NCBI GenBank assembly: GCA_003158295.1
Contig: PMIP01000064.1
Coordinates: forward strand, 425 to 36,401
DNA: 35,977 bases
Source of the DNA: Chloroflexota bacterium
GTDB lineage: Bacteria > Chloroflexota > Limnocylindria > Limnocylindrales > CSP1-4
Reading direction: 5' to 3'
Both the position numbers and the translations under genes were made by a program. Within the stretch, counting starts at the first letter, position 1. Each line of letters begins with the position of its first letter. Below are positions 8,249 to 16,150 of this stretch, one piece after another. A model generated the notes under the pieces. It did no database searches. It saw only the letters and a list, made by a program, of their open reading frames with translations, and was not told where the DNA came from.

Positions 8249-8605
8249 AGGAGGCGTTCGTCTCTGCTGCTCGCAGACCGCGACGACTCGGCCCGAGCGC
8301 CCACGCTCAGGGTCCTGACACGATAAAACCATGGTGGACGAATCGATTGGGACCAGAGGAGTGGTAGAACCAAGACTTTGGCAGGTGATCGTCCGGGGCA
8401 GTTGCTTAGCTGTGCCTTCAAAGCAAACCAGGACAGCGTCCGCAGGCTTTCGCAGACGTCGCGCCTCGGGAACGCAGAAAGACCTTCGCGCCGGCTCGCT
8501 GGCGTAGGTCAGACTGTTGGGCCCGGGTCCTGAGCGATTGCCGACGCCTCGGCGGCGGCCAGCCTCGCGACACGCCAGCGCGGAACAACGCTGCGACCAG
8601 AACTG
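8249..8605. other. Convergent intergenic stretch, nothing recognised
   Basis: The nitroreductase and the minus-strand anchored protein end here facing each other. Frames on both strands are Arg/Ser/Pro-rich shadows. I found no strong hairpin, tRNA-like T-loop or other RNA signature. A weak relative of the dispersed 22-base repeat (CACGATAAAACCATGG) begins near 8319. Confidence 0.45.
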
Positions 8606-9229
8606 CTAGGTGCTTGGCCACGCCCGCTGCGCCAATGTATCGGCAAGCCCTTGTATCTGGCCGCATTGCCCCTCCGACGACGAGAACCCATTTGGCCCCG
8701 GCCGCGTCGAGGCCTTGGGAGCGACTGATTTACCGCCCGTCACCACGAGGTCAACGTACTGACTCGCCGTGTCGAGGTCATCTACCGTCTGGCGAACCAC
8801 CGCAGTCTGCGAATCTGACCACGCGCCAAGTCCAGCGGCTGCATCGAAGATCCGGGCGCTCCCGCGCATGATCTGCGCCGTCGAATTGAAGCATGTGTAG
8901 AACCAATCAGGGTCTGGGCCGTCGGATCCAAGGTTCAAACTTGATCGCATTGCGCCGACGGCGTCGGTGTAGGACCTACCTTGCAGCGCCACCACGCTGA
9001 ACAACTGATGGTCGTTCGCTGAGAGGGCGAGATGGGCAGCACCCGCTGCGGCGATAAGACCCTGATCATCCAGTTGTGCCGCAACCTGCAGTGCGGCTTG
9101 TTGAGATGCGCCGAGGCTGCCACCGCCTTGCAGATCGCTGACGATCGCTGCACCGCCTGCGGATGATGCGGCGCCCAGCAAAAAGAGCAGGGCGCCGATC
9201 AGAACCTGACGACGGCGAGTCAGTTTCAT
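8606..9229 (-). CDS. Membrane-anchored extracytoplasmic protein, unknown
   Basis: This 207-residue protein has a basic start (MKLTRRRQ) and one hydrophobic segment at about 9-31 (LIGALLFLLGAASSAGGAAI), either an uncleaved signal anchor or a signal peptide. The rest is predicted to be outside the membrane and helical, rich in Ala, Gln and Asp. Two Cys residues (in FYTCFNST and GQCGQIQ) could form a disulfide. AAGGG lies about ten bases before the ATG. Its start is only 13 bases after the stop of the secreted protein at 9243, so the two are very likely co-transcribed and may work together. No family is recognised. Confidence 0.7.
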   Translation of the reverse strand: MKLTRRRQVLIGALLFLLGAASSAGGAAIVSDLQGGGSLGASQQAALQVAAQLDDQGLIAAAGAAHLALSANDHQLFSVVALQGRSYTDAVGAMRSSLNLGSDGPDPDWFYTCFNSTAQIMRGSARIFDAAAGLGAWSDSQTAVVRQTVDDLDTASQYVDLVVTGGKSVAPKASTRPGPNGFSSSEGQCGQIQGLADTLAQRAWPST

Positions 9230-9242
9230 CGTGCGTGGACCC

Positions 9243-10421
9243 TTAACAGATCAACCACACGCCATGGTTCTTGTTCCATGAACCGCCAAGGTATCCGGTC
9301 GACACCGACAGAAATCCGAACCCAGCGGTCACCGAGATCGCCTGTGAGAAGTTGTTCCACGTGTGAGTGTAGTTGAAGTACACGTTGAACTTGACTCCGT
9401 AAGAGCTGGACGATTTCGGACGAATGTCCACCTCGAGGATGTTCGCCTTCGAGCAATGCGAAGGCTCTTGCGAGTAAGCCCCAGACCAAGCCCTTCCTGT
9501 CGTCGAATCCATGGTCATCGGGCCGCCGATGCAATAGTTGGAGCTTGCTGGCAGATCGGGCGACCACGCCACGCCGGCCTGATACATGACAGCTGGGTCG
9601 AACTCGCCATCCATGGCGTCGCGGTCGCCCGAGTCGGCCCCCAACGGGCTGGCCCCGCCCGTCCAGGTGCCATACGTCATGAGGTACGCGTTGTGGTACC
9701 CAGTCTGGCCACTTAGGTTGTACCAGTAAACGCCCCACGAGAAAGCCAGATCACCGTAGTTCTGGTAGCCCGAATAGAACGTTGGGTATCCGTTGAAATG
9801 GTACTGCACGATGCTCGCGGCATCCGCCCGACCCACAAGGCCCAACTGCTCCAATAGCCCGACACTGGCCGGCGAGGGCCCTGCATTCTCCTGCGCTCGC
9901 GCATGTGCGGCCTGGTCAACGGCCGTCAACGTGTCGAAGTAGGCCTTGGGTGGATGCACCGAGAGCTTCGTGCTGTTTGTCGCCACGCCATTCGCGGTTC
10001 CCGCAGCGGATGCGATCGTCTGCCGAGTCAACTCGGCATCCTGAGCATGGCCAGCTGTGTCGAAGGTCCGCCTCGTCTGAACCTTGACGGCTTTGTTGCC
10101 CGAGTAGGTGACGTCCGTGATCACGCCACTGGTTGGGTCCGTCCACTCCGATCCGATCGACCCGACCACAGCACCCCGGCTTTCCATCTGGGTGACCATC
10201 GCGTTCATGTAGTCCCCGAGCGACTGACTGTCGCCCTGGGCCACTACCTGAGGCATCCCCGGATCATTTGAATTCGCGCTTTGTTGGGGCGCGGATGCAG
10301 CGACCGGCTGACTGGATCCGAAGACTACTGCCGCCGCGATCGCGAAGGCCGCCGTTCCGCCGAACAGTCGGCTGCGCAGTCTGATTCCGCTGCGGACACA
10401 GTACGGTTCTTGGCTGAACAC
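9243..10421 (-). CDS. Secreted protein of unknown function, 392 aa
   Basis: The GTG start at 10421 follows AAGGAGG seven bases upstream. A signal peptide spans about residues 1-44 (RLFGGTAAFAIAAAVVFG, ending near VAASA). The mature N-terminal half (50-200) is polar and helical, with YMNAMVTQMESRGAVVG. The C-terminal half is aromatic- and Gly-rich and clearly beta: GYQNYGDLAFSWGVYWYN, GVKFNVYFNYTHTWNNF, GFGFLSVSTGYLGGSW. The final residue is Cys, and further Cys residues occur in NYCIGG and SHCSK. This suggests a secreted beta-sandwich or beta-barrel-like domain. I recognise no catalytic motif. It heads a two-gene unit with the anchored protein at 8606. Confidence 0.75.
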   Translation of the reverse strand: MFSQEPYCVRSGIRLRSRLFGGTAAFAIAAAVVFGSSQPVAASAPQQSANSNDPGMPQVVAQGDSQSLGDYMNAMVTQMESRGAVVGSIGSEWTDPTSGVITDVTYSGNKAVKVQTRRTFDTAGHAQDAELTRQTIASAAGTANGVATNSTKLSVHPPKAYFDTLTAVDQAAHARAQENAGPSPASVGLLEQLGLVGRADAASIVQYHFNGYPTFYSGYQNYGDLAFSWGVYWYNLSGQTGYHNAYLMTYGTWTGGASPLGADSGDRDAMDGEFDPAVMYQAGVAWSPDLPASSNYCIGGPMTMDSTTGRAWSGAYSQEPSHCSKANILEVDIRPKSSSSYGVKFNVYFNYTHTWNNFSQAISVTAGFGFLSVSTGYLGGSWNKNHGVWLIC

Positions 10422-10512
10422 TAGGGTCCCTCCTTGCGACTCCGCGCACCCCTTCGGAGCACTCAAGAGAGACTAGACTCAAGGTATCAAGGCTGGGAAT
10501 ACGGGTGTTGAC

Positions 10513-10770
10513 CTAAAGGATGGGAACTCTTGGCGCCCAGAACAGGCATGCGGCGTCGACCTCCGGCTCCCCTCTGAGTCGCCGCGACAGGACGCTCAAA
10601 CCCTCCCGCGTCCTCCGCTGCGTCACGAACAGGACGGCGAAGATGATGGCGTCGATGGCAAACCCATACATGATCGGCCGTACTCGGGCTGCCCAGCGAT
10701 CTCTCCGTCGTCGTCGGCTGCCTTTGGCCCGGCGCTCAGTGCCGACCTCAAACTTGCCGTTCGCCGCCAT
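10513..10770 (-). CDS. Small basic single-pass membrane protein, 85 aa
   Basis: Residues 1-32 are strongly basic (ERRAKGSRRRRRDRWAAR). One hydrophobic helix follows at about 33-50 (IMYGFAIDAIIFAVLF), then another basic segment and a short hydrophobic tail ending WAPRVPIL. GGAG lies five bases before the ATG. It lies 70 bases downstream of, and in the same direction as, the TIGR02391/HEPN-like gene and is probably co-transcribed with it. By the positive-inside rule the long Arg-rich N-terminus is cytoplasmic and could contact nucleic acid or ribosomes, but that is speculation. No family is recognised. Confidence 0.6.
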   Translation of the reverse strand: MAANGKFEVGTERRAKGSRRRRRDRWAARVRPIMYGFAIDAIIFAVLFVTQRRTREGLSVLSRRLRGEPEVDAACLFWAPRVPIL

Positions 10771-10840
10771 GCTTCTCCATCACCTCTCGGGTTGCGGGCC
10801 GCCGTTGGCAATCGCGGCCCGCCCGGCCAGCTCCGCTTCG

Positions 10841-11515
10841 TCAGATCTCGTCGAGCCATCGCATGAACTGACTCGCCAGACCCAAGAGCTCGATGGCTGA
10901 GGGGCCATCAATCCCTTCGAGTTCATGCGCCCCGAGGTTGCGGACGGCCTGTGCGGCTCCCAGCAGCATTAGCCGGCGCCCGTCGTGCTCGTCACGGCCG
11001 AGTTTGCCTTTTCGCTTCGTCAGACTGCAAATTGGGGATTCGCCGCCGAACACCGCGCCAATTAGCCTAGTTCCGCTCTCGTCCGTGCCGCTTGCCTCCC
11101 GGATGCGCACTTCAACGGCCTTGTGCGCCTCGAAGACCGCTTGAGCAAAGTGACCATCGGCATAGAGAGCACTCGCCACTTCGGACACGCGCGGGTGGAA
11201 TTCGCCAATCGCGAGTGCCTTCGGCTTAGCAACCGCCGGTTTCGGCGGCAATCCCCATGTAACCTCGATGTGGCTGAGCGGGCCGTGCCCCTGGAAGATC
11301 TCCACTCGTTCCACGGAGCGCCGGAGGACATCCATGCCGGGGCGAGGGTCAGGCTCCTCGACAACGTCGCCAGCCTCGATCGGGACATTGAGCGGAAAGA
11401 AGCCCTGGCGTCCCTGAACCTGACCTTCGATCGCAAGTCGTCGCTCGTTGGCAGTTCCTTCGCCTTTGACGAGCGTTACCTTTCGCGTACCAGGCAAGCC
11501 TCGGAGAAACCCCAT
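10841..11515 (-). CDS. TIGR02391 (Hypoth_Ymh)-like protein with HEPN-type R-x4-H motif
   Basis: This 224-residue protein has a beta-rich N-terminal part (about 1-90: TRKVTLVKGEGTANERRLAI, and RVEIFQGHGPLSHIEVTWG). A helical C-terminal domain at about 105-224 matches the TIGR02391/Ymh family: FHPRVSEVASALYADGHF, AQAVFEAHKAVEVRIRE, then RRLMLLGAAQAVRNLGAHE. Residues Arg192 to His197 (RNLGAH) fit the R-x4-6-H catalytic signature of HEPN ribonucleases. Family members occur in phages, plasmids and defence islands and are generally uncharacterised. The ATG at 11515 follows GGGAGG about ten bases upstream; a TTG at 11554 is in frame but not needed. The downstream small membrane protein is likely its partner. 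RNase activity is inference. Confidence 0.78.
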   Translation of the reverse strand: MGFLRGLPGTRKVTLVKGEGTANERRLAIEGQVQGRQGFFPLNVPIEAGDVVEEPDPRPGMDVLRRSVERVEIFQGHGPLSHIEVTWGLPPKPAVAKPKALAIGEFHPRVSEVASALYADGHFAQAVFEAHKAVEVRIREASGTDESGTRLIGAVFGGESPICSLTKRKGKLGRDEHDGRRLMLLGAAQAVRNLGAHELEGIDGPSAIELLGLASQFMRWLDEI

Positions 11516-11688
11516 CGCGGTCGGACCTCCCTGTCTACCGATCGAGGGTAGCACGCGTGTTCGATGGATCTACCATTCGGTCGTGGCCGTGCGTGGTGAC
11601 ACCTGACGGGCCTCCGGCAGCTCGTTGCGACACGCAGTCTCTATCCGCGCATGGTGCCTCTGCTGCGCCAACGGGCGCCGAAGCGAGG

Positions 11689-12042
11689 CTACATGGGGGC
11701 GGACCGCGTGCCCTTCGAAACGTAGTCGAAGAAACGCTCGGTGACTCCACCCGCCGTCCATGCCGCCCGCAGGCGGGTGCGCCGCTCGACCCGGCGGAGG
11801 GCAGACAGCAGTGACCGGTTCAGGTCCCGGGCGGACTCACCGGAGAGCATTGCCACCACATGGAAGCCGCCGGCGATTGGGGTTACCTCCCCGTCGACGA
11901 GCCGCCGCAGCACGGGTTCGATCGCCGCCAGGTCGGCCGACGTCACGTCGGCCACAAGGTCGAAGCCGTGAGCGCTCACCGTGTCATTGTCCACCCTGTC
12001 CGAGCCCATAGGGGCCAGCGTGACGAGATGGGCCATCTCCAC
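11689..12042 (-). CDS. Hypothetical protein, 117 aa
   Basis: The translation is protein-like throughout: AHLVTLAPMGSDRVDND, FDLVADVTSADLAAIEPVLRRL, then GGFHVVAMLSGESARDLNRSL and a basic helix RRVERRTRLRAAW. It looks like a small alpha/beta soluble protein with no signal peptide. The start may be GTG at 12042 or ATG at 12036; neither has a good ribosome binding site. It stands alone between divergent neighbours. No family is recognised. Confidence 0.6.
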   Translation of the reverse strand: MEMAHLVTLAPMGSDRVDNDTVSAHGFDLVADVTSADLAAIEPVLRRLVDGEVTPIAGGFHVVAMLSGESARDLNRSLLSALRRVERRTRLRAAWTAGGVTERFFDYVSKGTRSAPM

Positions 12043-12196
12043 GCTGAGATCGATTCAGGCGTCGCCTGCCCGAGCGGGTAGTCTGAGCTGGTCGTGATAA
12101 CTTGATCGCAATGTCGGCGTTCTACTGGTTCGGGTGCCTGTCGCCCCGAAGTCGCCCACCCTCAGCCGGCCTCATAAGGGACAAGGGGAGGTCTGA

Positions 12197-12988
12197 ATGG
12201 TTCGGTTTGTTCAAAGGCAAACGCGTGGCCTGCTCGTCTTGCTGGCGGCCGTGGCGATTGCCCTGAGCGCCTGCGGCGGCAGTTCCGCCACGCTGGCGCC
12301 GGGGAGCAGCAACAACGGCGACAACGCCGCCTCGGCCAACGCCGGCGGCAACGGCGGCGGCTCAGGTCTCAGTGGAGCAGCAAGCGCCTTCTCCGCGATC
12401 GAAAGCTACAAGTTCAGCATGACTCTCGCGGGCGGTGACCTCGGTTCAACCCTCTCGATGCTGGGTGGCCCGTCGGCTTCGGGCAATGCTGCCTTCACAT
12501 ACAACGGAACCGTGACAGTCAAGCCCGAGAAGGCCGCCGACGTCAGCATGGCCGGCTTCCACATCATCGAGATCGGCGGCTACGACTATCTCGACATGGG
12601 CGGCACCGGGAGCTTCGTGAAGACTGCGGTCGTGGGCACCGGCATGACCGACTCGCTCTCGCCAGCCGCTATGTTCTCGAACGCCATCGACCCTTCCGTC
12701 ATCAGCGGCTACAACAAGGTCGGGTCGGAGACCAAGAACGGCGTGACCAGCGATCACTATCAGGCCTCAGCCTCGGCTCTGGCTGCGTACGGGATGATGC
12801 TGAACGTCACGGGCGCCACGTGGACCGCCGACGTCTGGATCGCCCAGAACGGCGGCTACCCTGTCAGCCTGTCGATCCTGGCCAAGGCCAGCGACAGCAG
12901 CGTCGTCTACCAGATCCTCTTCGACATCACCAACGTCAACGACCCCGCTAACAAGGTGACTGCCCCGACCAAGGTGACCGGCGGCTAG
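12197..12988 (+). CDS. Lipoprotein, LppX/LprG-like candidate
   Basis: This 263-residue protein has a type II signal peptide with lipobox LSAC at Cys26. A Gly/Asn/Ser-rich linker to about residue 60 follows, then a beta-rich domain: FSAIESYKFSMTLAGG, AFTYNGTVTVKPEKAADVSM, YDYLDMGGTGSF and a C-terminal YPVSLSILAKASDSSVVYQI. The layout matches LppX/LprG/LolA-like lipoproteins, which bind lipids or glycolipids at the outer face of the membrane. The match is by pattern only, so the ligand is unknown. GGGGAGG lies before the ATG at 12197. It is monocistronic. Confidence 0.78.
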   Translation: MVRFVQRQTRGLLVLLAAVAIALSACGGSSATLAPGSSNNGDNAASANAGGNGGGSGLSGAASAFSAIESYKFSMTLAGGDLGSTLSMLGGPSASGNAAFTYNGTVTVKPEKAADVSMAGFHIIEIGGYDYLDMGGTGSFVKTAVVGTGMTDSLSPAAMFSNAIDPSVISGYNKVGSETKNGVTSDHYQASASALAAYGMMLNVTGATWTADVWIAQNGGYPVSLSILAKASDSSVVYQILFDITNVNDPANKVTAPTKVTGG

Positions 12989-13366
12989 GTCTGCCAGCTC
13001 GAACCTGCGGCGTACCGACTGGGACGATGCGTCTGCTCCAACACGACGTGGTCATAGCGTCGGCAACGGGGGCCGGTGCGCCCGCTTCCAACTGCCGGGC
13101 TCTAGTCGGCTGCCAACACACGCAACCACTCGCTGATTTCGGGGTCGATCTCGCCAACGGACATGCATTCGGCGATAGCTGCCCCGACGCAGCCGCTCGA
13201 CTGGCCGGCACCGGGCCGGGATCGTCGGCAACCAGCGGGGCGGGCCAAGGGCGAGGCTAGCGGGAGCCGCTCAGCTACGGCTTGCCCTTGACGCGAAGGG
13301 CGGCCAAGGAGGAAGCCCCGCCATCCGCCCCCGTCCGCCCATGTCCGAGCACCATAGGCTGTCAGA
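12989..13366. other. Convergent intergenic stretch with dispersed repeats
   Basis: The lipoprotein and the zinc-ribbon gene end here facing each other. The stretch holds one copy of a ~50-base repeat (13182-13230) and a 17/22 relative of the 22-base repeat (13042-13063). A short minus-strand peptide ending DPEISEWLRVLAAD (stop at 13102) looks like a gene relic. It echoes the EEISEW of the small frame at 753-929, but the match is too short to prove homology. Confidence 0.45.
13182..13230 (+). repeat. ~50-base dispersed repeat, copy A
   Basis: It aligns with 14383-14435 across its whole length, differing by a few short insertions/deletions and a couple of substitutions. Shared blocks are CCCCGACGCAGCCGCTCGA, CTGGCCGGCACCGGGC and CGGGATCGTC. 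Both copies lie in convergent gaps between genes. On the complementary strand copy B is readable as protein (DDPEPGAGQLERLRRG) while copy A is frame-broken, so these may be pieces of a duplicated, decaying gene. Confidence 0.7.
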
Positions 13367-13924
13367 TCAGGCGTCAACCCGTGGGCGGGGGCTACCCTTG
13401 ATAACCGGTTCGTAGCGACAGTTGCAGTAGGTGTTCCGGCACTCCCTCAGGGGAAGCTCTGGAGCCTTCGCCGGCTCGAAGACCGTCTTGCTGAGTGATC
13501 GGCACGGGCCGCATGGGCCGCTTCCCCAAACCACCACGCGCACACCAAGGCCAAGCGCAGCGTACCGGGCCATCCAGACACGCCGAAGCCGGCGGATGGC
13601 CTCGGGATCCCACCGCCCGCCCGCCTCTGACCACCCGCGGGTGAGGGCCCAGTGGTCGTCCATCTCCTTGCGCAGCGGGCCGGCATCCTCCTCTCGAAGC
13701 AGGTACACGACGTAGTCGTCACCCCGAATCCGAACGATGGGCTGCTGGCATGAAGGGCACTTCATACTCCTGAGCGGGAGCTTGACCAGACGTGACGAGC
13801 AGTGCGGGCAAGTGTTGCGCGCATAGATGGCACCCTTGGCCTCGGTCGCCTCGCCCAAGAGCGGTGCCCAAGCACGAGCCGCGGCGCCCGGCAGCCGTGC
13901 CGCGAAGTTCTTTAGAGACGGCAT
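13367..13924 (-). CDS. Zinc-ribbon protein with C-terminal Cys cluster, 185 aa
   Basis: An N-terminal zinc ribbon is formed by Cys39, Cys42, Cys56 and Cys59 (NTCPHCSSRL and MKCPSCQQP). The middle (about 66-130) is mixed alpha/beta with DDYVVYLLREEDAGPL. A second cluster near the C-terminus reads CGPCRSLSKTVFEPAKAPEL, then RECRNTYCNCRYEPVI. It resembles the 'CxxC..LxGxVY...PxLPlxxCxxxxCxCRY' element seen at the end of various phage-related and unknown proteins. GGAGG lies about four bases before the ATG at 13924. It is divergent from the small protein at 14031, with a 106-base shared upstream region. Metal binding is very likely; the function is unknown. Confidence 0.75.
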   Translation of the reverse strand: MPSLKNFAARLPGAAARAWAPLLGEATEAKGAIYARNTCPHCSSRLVKLPLRSMKCPSCQQPIVRIRGDDYVVYLLREEDAGPLRKEMDDHWALTRGWSEAGGRWDPEAIRRLRRVWMARYAALGLGVRVVVWGSGPCGPCRSLSKTVFEPAKAPELPLRECRNTYCNCRYEPVIKGSPRPRVDA

Positions 13925-14030
13925 CGCGCCTCCTACTTGCAGCTATGACGGGCCGCCTGATTGGCGTCCACGTCGCGCATAGTAGTCTCGCGTCGAACCG
14001 CCCAGCCGCCCACTGCCAGAGGTATCGCCC

Positions 14031-14366
14031 GTGCAAATCGAGGTCACCAGTCGCGACATGCTCTACATGCGGAGGCTGCTCGCCGGGAACAGCTACTCAC
14101 AAGGGATGGAGATCCCGGGCCCTCCAGGGACGACACTCCGCTACGAGGGCGCCATCGAGTCCCGGGGCGTCGACATCCCGGCGGTGTACGCGTTCGTCAT
14201 GTCGGTGGCAAGCGGTGTCACGGCAGCCATCATCGCCGACTGGATACGTGACAAGTTCCGGGGGCGGGCCGAGAAGGTCACGATCAACCGCCGTGAGATC
14301 GACCTCGACGACGAGGGCCAGATACGTCGTGTCGTTGAGGAGGAAACCCAGATCCGCCCACAGTGA
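14031..14366 (+). CDS. Small helix-anchored protein, 111 aa, effector-associated-component-like
   Basis: It starts with GTG at 14031 after GAGGT. Residues 1-45 are soluble (MQIEVTSRDMLYMRRLLAG). A hydrophobic helix lies at about 51-72 (VYAFVMSVASGVTAAIIADW). A short beta-beta-helix tail follows (EKVTINRREIDLDDEGQIRRVVEEE). This 'helix, then V-x-V strand, then acidic helix' layout resembles the small constant components (EACC-type) that accompany effector modules in bacterial conflict systems. I base that on pattern alone. No effector gene is adjacent; the divergent neighbour is the zinc-ribbon protein at 13924. Confidence 0.65.
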   Translation: MQIEVTSRDMLYMRRLLAGNSYSQGMEIPGPPGTTLRYEGAIESRGVDIPAVYAFVMSVASGVTAAIIADWIRDKFRGRAEKVTINRREIDLDDEGQIRRVVEEETQIRPQ

Positions 14367-14382
14367 CTGTCGGACCGCGGGC

Positions 14383-14435
14383 CCCCGACGCAGCCGCTCG
14401 AGCTGGCCGGCACCGGGCTCGGGATCGTCCGCGCA
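14383..14435 (+). repeat. ~50-base dispersed repeat, copy B
   Basis: Counterpart of 13182-13230, about 1.2 kb away in the same orientation. It contains a few extra bases relative to copy A, at the positions that break copy A's complementary reading frame. Confidence 0.7.
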
Positions 14436-14480
14436 GACTCTCTTGCGGCAAGGCTGTCCCGACACTGCATCGGGCGTGCA

Positions 14481-14502
14481 CACGATCAAGCCATAGCGTC
14501 GG
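14481..14502 (+). repeat. Short dispersed repeat, copy 2
   Basis: Matches 2430-2451 at 21 of 22 positions, in the same orientation. Only the base after CCATAG differs (C here, G there). Confidence 0.5.
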
Positions 14503-14674
14503 GTCAAAGGCAGTCAAGCTCGCTCCACGATCCGGCATGCTCGGTCGGAGCTTCTACTCCGCTCGGCGCATCGAAAACGCATTCCCAGCACTCGTTCCGG
14601 TCGAACAGTGCCGGGGCCGGCACGTGGCCCCTCCGCACGCGCCGGCCACCGAGCGCCTCATGGCGCCGCGAACG

Positions 14675-16150
14675 CTATGGCTGATATAGCTCGGCCGAGG
14701 AGAGTCCTTCAGTCGTCGTGGTTTTTGGCGCGGATAAAGTGGTGACTTGGCCGGCGATGAGGAGGACGCGACCGTCGGGCAGAAGTGTCGCGGTGTGGCC
14801 ATAGCGAGCAGTCGTCATCGAGCCGGTGGATTCGAAATGGCCGGACTTCGGGTCGTACAACTCGGCCGAAGCAAGCGTGCTCCAGGACACCACACTCCAA
14901 CCGCCGGACGTTGTCTCGTAGACGACGTGGGTTCCCCCCGCGACAAGGACCTGGCCATCGGGGAGCAGGGTTGCTGAATGTGATTGGCGGGCCAGGCTCA
15001 GCGACTCTGTCACGCTGAAAGTGCCAGTTGCGGGGTCGTACAGTTCCGCGGTGGCGACGTTCTGTCCCGACTGGTCGATGCCTCCGGCGATCAGCACGCG
15101 GCCGTCCGAAAGCAGAGTCGCGGTGTCGTAAAGGCGGCCGGACGTCATCGTCCCCGCCGTACCGAACGTCCCGGCAACAGGGTCGTACAACTCAGCCGAA
15201 GAGAGGGCCGGCCCGTCGCCGCCCACGCTTTCGCTGGCACCGCCGCTGACCAGAACGTGGCCGTCCGCGAGGAGGGTCGACGTCTGGCCGCGACGGCCAA
15301 CGCTCATCGAGCCTGTCTTGATGAACTTCCCTGTCTGGGGGTCATATAGCTCGGCCGAGCTGAGGTTATCCGGCCCGGTCATGGCCACCGGGTCGGTGCC
15401 CTGGGCTCCAGAACTCACATGGTATGCCAGGGCTATTGCCAGGGGAAAAGGCGGCATCCCACCGGTAATAAGCACGCGGCCGTCCGAAAGCAGAGTCGCG
15501 CTTTGGCCGTCGCGAGCGGCGGTCATGGAACCGGTGCTGCTGAACTTGCCGGTCGTCGGGTCATACAGCTCGGCCGAGGCAAGCACGGCCGTGCCGTTAC
15601 TGCCTCCGGCAATCAGCACTCGTCCGTCCCGGAGCAGCGTTGCGGTCGCCCCTCCGCGAGCGGTCGTCATGGCGCCGGTCCTGGCGAATGTCCCAGTCTT
15701 GGGGTCATACAGCTGCGGCGAAGTGGCGCTTTGGCCAATGATGAGGACGTGCCCGTCTAGAAGCATCGTGGCGACACTGCCGTCGCCGTCGATCATCGCG
15801 CCCGTCGGGATGAACCTACCGGCGATGGGGCTCAGCGCGGGAGTGACCGCAGGTCTGCCGGATGGCTCGGCCGACGCCATGGCAGACGCGGTCTCCGACG
15901 CCGACGCGCCCGGCACGGCCCCCTCAGTTCGGGTGCGCCACGCCGCGAAACCGGCACCGGCCACGACCGCCGCGACCAGCGCCGCTGCGATTCCGACAAG
16001 TGCCCATGGACGTATCCTGCGACTCCGGGCCGATCGAACCCGTGCTCGGGCCACTCGTTCCGCGGCGTCGTTGACTTCTACAGACAGGGCTTCGGCAACG
16101 AGGGCCTTTCGAAGCTCTTCCGCAAGTTGGTCATCAGTCATCTCAGGCAT
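14675..16150 (-). CDS. Kelch-propeller membrane protein with anti-sigma-like N-terminus
   Basis: This 491-residue protein overlaps the ECF sigma gene by 8 bases (start ATG at 16150, preceded by GAGGAG; ATG 16141 is an alternative). Residues 1-47 are cytoplasmic and helical (TDDQLAEELRKALVAEALSV, then an Arg-rich stretch). A transmembrane helix spans about 48-71. A Ser/Ala/Pro linker follows, then seven kelch repeats (about 110-491), each with 'TGSMTxARxGxxATLLxDGRVLIAGG...SAELYDPxTGxF'. The outer part is thus a complete beta-propeller. Position, overlap and topology are those of an anti-sigma factor whose sensor domain is the propeller, though no zinc-binding HxxxCxxC motif is seen. What the propeller binds is unknown. 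Confidence 0.82.
   Translation of the reverse strand: MPEMTDDQLAEELRKALVAEALSVEVNDAAERVARARVRSARSRRIRPWALVGIAAALVAAVVAGAGFAAWRTRTEGAVPGASASETASAMASAEPSGRPAVTPALSPIAGRFIPTGAMIDGDGSVATMLLDGHVLIIGQSATSPQLYDPKTGTFARTGAMTTARGGATATLLRDGRVLIAGGSNGTAVLASAELYDPTTGKFSSTGSMTAARDGQSATLLSDGRVLITGGMPPFPLAIALAYHVSSGAQGTDPVAMTGPDNLSSAELYDPQTGKFIKTGSMSVGRRGQTSTLLADGHVLVSGGASESVGGDGPALSSAELYDPVAGTFGTAGTMTSGRLYDTATLLSDGRVLIAGGIDQSGQNVATAELYDPATGTFSVTESLSLARQSHSATLLPDGQVLVAGGTHVVYETTSGGWSVVSWSTLASAELYDPKSGHFESTGSMTTARYGHTATLLPDGRVLLIAGQVTTLSAPKTTTTEGLSSAELYQP

Larger units (their letters stand above)
14367..14674. other. Convergent intergenic stretch with repeat copies
   Basis: It holds copy B of the ~50-base repeat (14383-14435) and copy 2 of the 22-base repeat (14481-14502). 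The minus-strand frame through both reads RRYGLIVCTPDAV and DDPEPGAGQLERLRRG, which is protein-like, but it continues into the neighbouring gene's antisense. I treat it as a relic and not a gene. Confidence 0.45.

Noticed and set aside
754-13055. 14-base match CACGACGTGGTCAT between 754-767 and 13042-13055
   Set aside because: A 14-base exact match is expected several times by chance in a window of this size, so it was not listed as a repeat.
13042-14502. Integron attC sites or a CRISPR array as the explanation for the repeats
   Set aside because: No GTTRRRY/RYYYAAC core sites, no integrase and no regularly spaced repeats were found.
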